Shown piece by piece: positions 13,390-18,752 of a stretch of DNA of 18,752 nucleotides (positions are counted from its first letter, which is position 1; each line of letters opens with the position of its first letter). The translations under genes and the position numbers were made by a program. The notes under the pieces were generated by a model that made no database searches, was not told the DNA's origin, and saw only the letters and a program-made list of their open reading frames with translations. This stretch comes from an uncultured Bacilli bacterium (lineage in GTDB: Bacteria; Bacillota_I; Bacilli_A; RF39; UBA660), in the NCBI GenBank assembly GCA_947598455.1, contig CANQFI010000019.1, positions 1-18,752 on the forward strand. Direction: 5' to 3'.

Positions 13390-15087
13390 CTATTTCCTTA
13401 GAAAATTTATTGGCTTTACTTTTAGTTTTGTAGATATTTTACCGATATTATTTGATAATTTTATATCTTTTATCTCATCAGCAACAGATTCAACTAAATT
13501 TTCATCTAATAAAAGAACTAATTTTTGTTTTGCACGAGAAGTTGCAACATAAAAATTATTTTTTTCTATTTTATCAGAAAAAGTATTTGAATCTAAATCT
13601 AGTACTATTATTGCATTAGATTCTAAACCTTTAAATTTTCTCGATGTTGTAAATAATATCTCATTATTAGATCTTTCAAATTTATTAGTCAAATAGTAAC
13701 TCCCTATTTTTTCTATATTAGAAATTACTGATTTTAATTCCGTTGATAATGTTAAAATTACAATATCATTTGTATCAAAACCATCAGCACGCAAATTAGT
13801 AATTGTTTTTTCCAAAACATCAATTACATTATTTTTAGAATTATAAAATGTTAATAATGGCATATCTCCATTTATACTATTATTATTATATTCAGTATGT
13901 AAATCTAAAATATTATTAGAAGTTATCGCAATTTGATAAGTATTTCTACAATTTTTAGTTAATAATAATTTACAATCTGCATTAACTATCCAATTTGGAT
14001 ACCTATCCTTATATATAATTTGATTTTTATCATAAAAAACTAAAAATTTTCCTTTTATTTGCTTTGATATATTATAAAATTGTTCTACAACCCTTTCAGG
14101 GAAATCTTGGCCTTCATCAATTATTATACTATCATATTCAAAATCTTTCAGTTCTATAGAATTAAGAACATTAACCATATCACCATCTGAACCAATTTGT
14201 CTATCAAATTTACTTAAATAGCCATGAATATTATAAAAATCAACATTTTTAATCTTATTTTTATTTAAATTATCATATAAAAATTTATTAAAACATAAAA
14301 ATAATACTTTTTTCCCTTTTTCAGCAATTCTTTTAGCTTCCTCTAAAGCAATTAAAGTTTTACCTGTACCTGCTGTTCCTTGAATAGTTGCAAATTTTTG
14401 CTCCTCAATATAATCTAATAAAATATTTTGTTCATTAGTTAACCTTAAAAATGCAAAATCAAGCTCTTTTTTTCTATTAAAAGGACTACATATCAAATTA
14501 AATTCTGGAGCTAATAACTCTATTACTCTTTCTATGGATTTACTAGATAATGAAAAATTTTGTTCCATATTGTAATAATCAAAAGCAATTTTTAAAAATG
14601 CTTCTGGATCATCTAAAGCTGATGAACTTAGAATAATTGCTTTCGTATATTCCAAAGGTAAATCCAATATTGAATCCAAATTATCAATTGAAGGAAACCA
14701 TACAATTTTTTCAACTCTACATTTTTCTTTATAAGGTATATTCCTTTTTAAAAGATCGATAAATCTATATTTACTACGATCAGCTTGAGCAAGAGGATTC
14801 TGCATTATATGTGTTTCCTTTGTATCTATTCTTGTTTGATACCACTCTCTATCACGTAACGAAATTTCACCAGATTTTACTTCTACTACTAATATTCCTT
14901 TTTTTATATTGAAAATTGTAAAATCTGCTTCACCCCATTTCACATCTCCGTTATTATCTTTATTTTGCCACATAGTTGAATAAAATATCACATAATCATC
15001 ACTTAATTTATGAAGCGATTCATAGATTTGTTTTTCCCCATAACTATTATTGTAATATAAAGGATTATCAGGATAAAATTTTGCCAT
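13390..15087 (-). CDS. NERD nuclease domain fused to a superfamily 1 helicase
   Basis: This 565-residue protein is in two parts. Residues about 15-115 form a NERD (nuclease-related) domain of the PD-(D/E)XK type, with Glu18 (YGEKQIYESL), Asp55 (GEADFTIF), the E-x-K pair Glu69-Lys71 (VVEVKSG) and the later QNPLAQADRSK block. All putative catalytic residues are kept. Residues about 215-530 are a compact UvrD/Rep-like helicase: TNEQ (217), Walker A GTAGTGKT (237-244), IIIDEGQDF (321-329), FYDKNQIIY (351-359), KNCRNTYQIA (378-387), motif V KFKGLESNAIIVLDLD (484-499) and motif VI ATSRAKQKLVLLLDE (515-529). The ATG at 15087 follows AGGTGA, which lies in the last codons of the RecQ-like gene; the gap between genes is one base. 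It likely cuts and unwinds DNA together with that protein. Nuclease-SF1 helicase fusions are known in antiphage defence (for example Nhi), but this protein is not identified as one of them. Confidence 0.93.
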   Translation of the reverse strand: MAKFYPDNPLYYNNSYGEKQIYESLHKLSDDYVIFYSTMWQNKDNNGDVKWGEADFTIFNIKKGILVVEVKSGEISLRDREWYQTRIDTKETHIMQNPLAQADRSKYRFIDLLKRNIPYKEKCRVEKIVWFPSIDNLDSILDLPLEYTKAIILSSSALDDPEAFLKIAFDYYNMEQNFSLSSKSIERVIELLAPEFNLICSPFNRKKELDFAFLRLTNEQNILLDYIEEQKFATIQGTAGTGKTLIALEEAKRIAEKGKKVLFLCFNKFLYDNLNKNKIKNVDFYNIHGYLSKFDRQIGSDGDMVNVLNSIELKDFEYDSIIIDEGQDFPERVVEQFYNISKQIKGKFLVFYDKNQIIYKDRYPNWIVNADCKLLLTKNCRNTYQIAITSNNILDLHTEYNNNSINGDMPLLTFYNSKNNVIDVLEKTITNLRADGFDTNDIVILTLSTELKSVISNIEKIGSYYLTNKFERSNNEILFTTSRKFKGLESNAIIVLDLDSNTFSDKIEKNNFYVATSRAKQKLVLLLDENLVESVADEIKDIKLSNNIGKISTKLKVKPINFLRK

Positions 15088-15088
15088 A

Positions 15089-18000
15089 TTACTCACCTAA
15101 TTCTTCTTCTATTTTTTCAAAATCTATACTAGAAATCTTATATGCATTCCAACCTATTCTATTACAAACATCTATTATTCTATCTTCAGTATCCTCATTT
15201 ACAATAAGAATATTTTCTTCAACCCACACCATAACTGTCTCAAATTTATATCCATCAACTTTAATATGTGCAGTCGCATAATCTGGAATTCTTATATTTA
15301 ATGATGATAATTTCTTTACAACAGCACTATATTCATTATCAATAAACATTTCAATATCTTGCCAACTTTCATATTCTGAAAGTGAATATGATTTATTTTC
15401 ATCAATACATCTATTTAATTCTTCAAAATTAATTACATCTGGTAATTCTTCTTCTGTTTCTTTAGCAACATCTTCACCAGCAAAATAATCTTCTATAAAA
15501 TTCCACCTATCTAAATCATTATCAAGTTTTCTAAAAAAATAATCTAATATTCTAACAGATCTAAAATGTTTTTCTCTTGCTCTATCAACATAATCATTAG
15601 AATAATAAACTTGTCTAACAACTATTTTTCTTATTTTTTCCGGATCGTTTAAACGAATAAAAATCTCTGGATTATCTCCACCTATTACTTCATATGTAAT
15701 TAAATCTAATAAAGAAAGTAATCTAAATGCTTTTAAATTTTTCTCATCTTTGTCACTTGATAAAAAGCATTCGTGTTCTGTAGCATCAGAGTTTTTTAAC
15801 TCTTTTAATAATCCACAATTTCTAATTAAATATTGCGCTTTCATATCTACAGAAGAATTTGAAATAGTAATTTGAACTTCCCCATTTTCAAGAGTTCTAG
15901 ACTTATGAATTTCATTATTATCATCAACTATTTCCAAAAAAGAATTTGCAATTAACTTTTGTTTTAAACTTTTTCCAAAACGTTCTTCAAGTTTTTCAGA
16001 AAATTCCTCAATAGTAAAATAATTTCTTCCAAATTCACTAAGTTTTTTTGTAATAAAAGATATATCCTCAAATAATTTATTTCTTATTTCTTTAAATGGT
16101 ATATTATTTTTAGTATTAAGAGTTACTTTTACTCTATTTCTTATAAATTCTCTTATTTCTTTACAATTTTTTCCATTTTTTGAAAAGAAATCATATTTAA
16201 AACTTGCAAAAGACATATCTGGATAATATTGTTCCCAAAGTCCCTTTAAATCTATTTTATAAACATCTCCAAAATCAGTAGTAAAAGATCCATCAGGATT
16301 TGGATATTTGTATTTTCCTTTAGAATTGAAAGAGAAAAAATTTCCATATTTACTATTTAATACTTTATCTTCATTTGTTCTATCAATTACAACAAACGCA
16401 TTTGTAAAAATACTTCTTGGTCTTGAAATTAAAACTTTAAATCCAAATTTTTCATATAAATCTTTTTCTAACATTAATAATACTATTTTCAACCTATTTG
16501 TCGCTATGTCCTCATCTTTTCCAAATATTCCAAAAAACATTCTAGGAGTTATTAAGAAATTCCTATTTCCTTTATTTTTATAAACATCATAAATTATTTG
16601 TAAAACTTTATTTATTTGATAATGTCTAATTTGTGACATACCAAATAATCTGTTCATATATTGTTTATCATTATCAAAGTAATCAGTTATTGCATATCCA
16701 GTCATTTCTCTTTTTCTAGCTACTCTACCTATTTCTTGAACATAATCACTTAAATTACCTGATACTGCGTAATGATATACATTTTCTACATTATTTATAT
16801 CTATTCCCATCCCAAAAGCTTTTGTAGCTAACATTATATTCTTTTTATTGGCAATAAAATTTTCAATAGATTCATTTTTTATTTCTTTTGATGTTTGTCC
16901 AGTATACATTCCTAAATTATTTTTAAATGAACCAAGTTCTCTAAAAATTCCTAATCCATCATATAAATTTTGCGCTAATCTATGATAAGGAAAATAAATA
17001 ATTGTTTTATTATTTCCATCCACCCATTCCTTAATTCTTTCTTTAAGAATTTCAGTTTTTCTAGTCTCGTACTCAGACTGTCCCATTTTATCCATGTAAT
17101 TATTAATTTTAAATTTAATATTATCTCTTCTTAAATTACCGATATACTTAATAGGAGCTTTTAGATATAAACTTAAAGATGTTTCCTTAAATGTATCATC
17201 ATCTCCACCACAAATTGCAGTTGCAGTAAATGTACATATAGGAAATTTATAAACTCTTTTATTACCATCTTTAACACCTTTACTATTTGTTAAACTTCTC
17301 AATCTGTTAATATAACTACCTAAATACCAATAATCTGGTCTAAAACCAACACCCCAGGTTGTGACAATATGAGCTTCATCTACTATTAATAATCCAATCT
17401 CTCGATCACCTATTATTGTATCAATTGTATAAGATAATAACGTTTCAGGACTTAAATATAATAAATGAACATCACCACTTTTAACTCTCTCTATTATTTT
17501 TTCTTTTTCAATTGAAGTAGCTATATCTGAATTTAAAAACTCAGCATGTTTATATCCTAAAGAATCTAATCTATCTTTTTGATCTTCCATTAAACCTTTT
17601 ATCGGTTCTATAATAATTGTTAATTTATTATATTTTTCAGCTAAATATATTGCTGGAATTTGAAACATAACAGATTTACCACTACCGGTTGGTGCTGTTA
17701 CAAAAATATCCCTATATAATTCATCATTATTTGCTTTAATAGCTTCATTTACAATATCATACATAATTGATTGCTGAGAAATCTTTATAGTATCTCTAGA
17801 TGCATCAATATTTTCATAAAAATCTATTTCTCTAAAATCTGTAAAATTAGGTATTTTTATAACATCTTTTGCTATTTGTTTAAATCTTTCTATAATTTTA
17901 TCTTTCTCACGAATTTTTTCTGAATAATCAAATAAAACAACATCTTTATTATAAAAAGCAAAATACGTACAATATGTTTTTCTAATTAATTGAGACGTTA

Positions 18001-18628
18001 AAGTATCACAAGACATTTCTAAACCAATTTTTTTAAAACCATATTTATTTATTTCATTAATATTTTTAACAAAATCTTCCAACTCATTAGTAATATTAAT
18101 AATAAAATCAGCATTGTCTTGCATAGAACCAATTGATAAAGAATCATGATAATATTCTTTTACACTATTTATAGCATCATTACCAATTTCATCATTATAA
18201 TATGTTACAAAATTTTCTCCATCTATTTCAATTAAATTACTATATATTTTAGTGATTTTTGTTGCTATTTCACTTAATTCCTCAGTAGACTTATTTTCAC
18301 TATTTTCTTCTATTTCATCAATTATATCATTAGAGATAACATAAGAAATAGGATATATTTCTGGATATAAATTATTTCTTATAATATTTACTTCTAACTC
18401 TGAATTCAAACTTCTCTGTTCAATAAATCCCTTTATAAATGCATATTCTTCATAAGTTGCCCAATAAGAACCTTCTTTTTGAATTATAGCTATTTGCAAA
18501 TCATCAGAATATTTTTTATCAAATTTTCTTACATCAAGTCTATCTAATATATCTTTTTCAATCAAAGGAAGTCCTTCTAACTTTGAATAAAACTCAATAT
18601 CAAATCCTTTATATACATCTAACTTCAT
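15089..18628 (-). CDS. Large RecQ-family DEAH helicase with unassigned N- and C-terminal regions
   Basis: This 1179-residue protein is roughly twice the length of RecQ. The helicase core (about 280-660) has a Gln motif region ISQQSIMYDIV (283), Walker A TAPTGSGKS (311-319), DEAH (417-420), the RecQ hallmark loop TWGVGFRPDYWYLG (424-437), FTATA (467-471), IIYFPYHR (543-550), AFGMGID (604-610) and the RecQ-type motif VI QEIGRVARKR (631-640). No cysteine cluster of a RecQ zinc domain follows. The first 280 residues and residues 660-1110 match nothing I know. The last 70 residues (PDYATAHIKVDGYKFE, then VMVWVEENILIVNED, then GWNAY) resemble the C-terminal Vsr/PD-(D/E)XK-like end of some large DEAD/DEAH helicases. 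The ATG at 18628 has AGGTGG 8 bases upstream. It heads the operon and is followed after one base by the NERD-helicase gene. Confidence 0.92.
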   Translation of the reverse strand: MKLDVYKGFDIEFYSKLEGLPLIEKDILDRLDVRKFDKKYSDDLQIAIIQKEGSYWATYEEYAFIKGFIEQRSLNSELEVNIIRNNLYPEIYPISYVISNDIIDEIEENSENKSTEELSEIATKITKIYSNLIEIDGENFVTYYNDEIGNDAINSVKEYYHDSLSIGSMQDNADFIINITNELEDFVKNINEINKYGFKKIGLEMSCDTLTSQLIRKTYCTYFAFYNKDVVLFDYSEKIREKDKIIERFKQIAKDVIKIPNFTDFREIDFYENIDASRDTIKISQQSIMYDIVNEAIKANNDELYRDIFVTAPTGSGKSVMFQIPAIYLAEKYNKLTIIIEPIKGLMEDQKDRLDSLGYKHAEFLNSDIATSIEKEKIIERVKSGDVHLLYLSPETLLSYTIDTIIGDREIGLLIVDEAHIVTTWGVGFRPDYWYLGSYINRLRSLTNSKGVKDGNKRVYKFPICTFTATAICGGDDDTFKETSLSLYLKAPIKYIGNLRRDNIKFKINNYMDKMGQSEYETRKTEILKERIKEWVDGNNKTIIYFPYHRLAQNLYDGLGIFRELGSFKNNLGMYTGQTSKEIKNESIENFIANKKNIMLATKAFGMGIDINNVENVYHYAVSGNLSDYVQEIGRVARKREMTGYAITDYFDNDKQYMNRLFGMSQIRHYQINKVLQIIYDVYKNKGNRNFLITPRMFFGIFGKDEDIATNRLKIVLLMLEKDLYEKFGFKVLISRPRSIFTNAFVVIDRTNEDKVLNSKYGNFFSFNSKGKYKYPNPDGSFTTDFGDVYKIDLKGLWEQYYPDMSFASFKYDFFSKNGKNCKEIREFIRNRVKVTLNTKNNIPFKEIRNKLFEDISFITKKLSEFGRNYFTIEEFSEKLEERFGKSLKQKLIANSFLEIVDDNNEIHKSRTLENGEVQITISNSSVDMKAQYLIRNCGLLKELKNSDATEHECFLSSDKDEKNLKAFRLLSLLDLITYEVIGGDNPEIFIRLNDPEKIRKIVVRQVYYSNDYVDRAREKHFRSVRILDYFFRKLDNDLDRWNFIEDYFAGEDVAKETEEELPDVINFEELNRCIDENKSYSLSEYESWQDIEMFIDNEYSAVVKKLSSLNIRIPDYATAHIKVDGYKFETVMVWVEENILIVNEDTEDRIIDVCNRIGWNAYKISSIDFEKIEEELGE

Positions 18629-18670
18629 AAATTTACCACCTATTCCACATCTACAATCATTATTTAACTA

Positions 18671-18692
18671 TTTAAAAATTTCTTTAAAAATT
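18671..18692. repeat. Direct repeat in the helicase-operon leader
   Basis: TTTAAAAATT occurs twice (18671-18680 and 18683-18692), with a 12-base period, between the -10 element and the ribosome site. In DNA this AT-rich it may be chance. Confidence 0.4.
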
Positions 18693-18696
18693 AATA

Positions 18697-18718
18697 TAAA
18701 TACATTATAACATATTTA
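18697..18718 (-). promoter_or_regulatory. Extended -10 promoter of the helicase operon within a dyad
   Basis: TGTTATAAT (18712-18704) is an extended -10 element. It is flanked by TAAATA (18697-18702) and TATTTA (18713-18718), an inverted repeat centred on the -10 and a plausible operator. The -35 is weak (AGTTAA/GTTAAA). The expected leader is about 70 nt long, unusually long for this window. Confidence 0.5.
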
Positions 18719-18752
18719 CATATTTTTTAACTTCTACTTAAACTATTTATAA

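Noticed and set aside
14976..15281. Plus-strand open frame across the helicase gene junction
   Set aside because: It is antisense to both well-supported helicase genes, with no start signals of its own.
16308..16583. Plus-strand open frame of 91 codons
   Set aside because: It is antisense to the RecQ-like gene; the composition is that of a reverse reading.
13390..18628. Assignment to Gabija, Hachiman, Druantia, DISARM or Zorya
   Set aside because: No TOPRIM-ATPase (GajA), DUF1837 (HamA), DUF1998, methyltransferase or motor-channel genes are present. The RecQ-type core and NERD fusion differ from these systems.
1..18752. rRNA, tRNA, riboswitch, insertion sequence or attachment site
   Set aside because: No GC-richer structured segment, CCA-ending cloverleaf, transposase motif or flanking terminal repeat was found; almost all sequence is accounted for by genes and short junctions.

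Overview
The window is 18.75 kb of very AT-rich DNA, densely packed with genes. All 18 genes I can support lie on the minus strand, so transcription runs from high to low coordinates. The genetic code is standard: TGG encodes Trp, and TGA is the stop of the HD phosphohydrolase, YidD and CmpB-like genes. Shine-Dalgarno sequences are strong and mostly of the AGGTGAT/GGTGG type. Promoters are TGNTATAAT, and terminators are short hairpins followed by U-tracts. Together with the families present (CmpB-like/DUF1113, DUF1294, AI-2E exporter, YidD, a surface protein with a C-terminal anchor helix), this suggests a low-GC Bacillota, probably an uncultured gut-type member of the Bacilli or an Erysipelotrichales/RF39-like relative. 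The exact taxon is inference.

Layout in transcription order: (1) 18628-13390 is a two-gene operon. It encodes a 1179-residue RecQ-family helicase with large uncharacterised flanks and, one base later, a 565-residue NERD nuclease fused to a superfamily 1 helicase. It has its own promoter, with a dyad symmetrical around the -10 element, and is the best candidate here for an undescribed system, plausibly antiviral or DNA-processing. (2) 13289-11436 holds an unknown membrane protein, YidD, a DUF3592-like membrane protein and a coupled 94-residue orphan, ending in a strong terminator. (3) 11335-10085 is a secreted, C-terminally anchored surface protein with its own promoter and terminator. (4) 10042-7164 is a five-gene operon: DUF1294, ASCH, NUDIX, CmpB-like membrane protein and SWIM zinc-finger protein. 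(5) 7112-4290 is an ABC exporter operon: a PH-like membrane protein, an ATPase and a permease. (6) 4219-2987 is an AI-2E family transporter. (7) 2936-1809 is a dGTPase-like HD phosphohydrolase. (8) 1717-23 is a membrane-anchored beta-propeller-like protein with a four-unit N-terminal repeat, ending in a terminator at the window edge.

The transcription units are packed head to tail. Terminator stems overlap or contain the stop codon of one gene, and the extended -10 promoter of the next gene starts inside or just after the U-tract. Leaders are often only about 10-15 nt. No rRNA, tRNA, CRISPR array, insertion sequence or phage structural gene was seen, and no gene-free stretch exceeds 200 bases.
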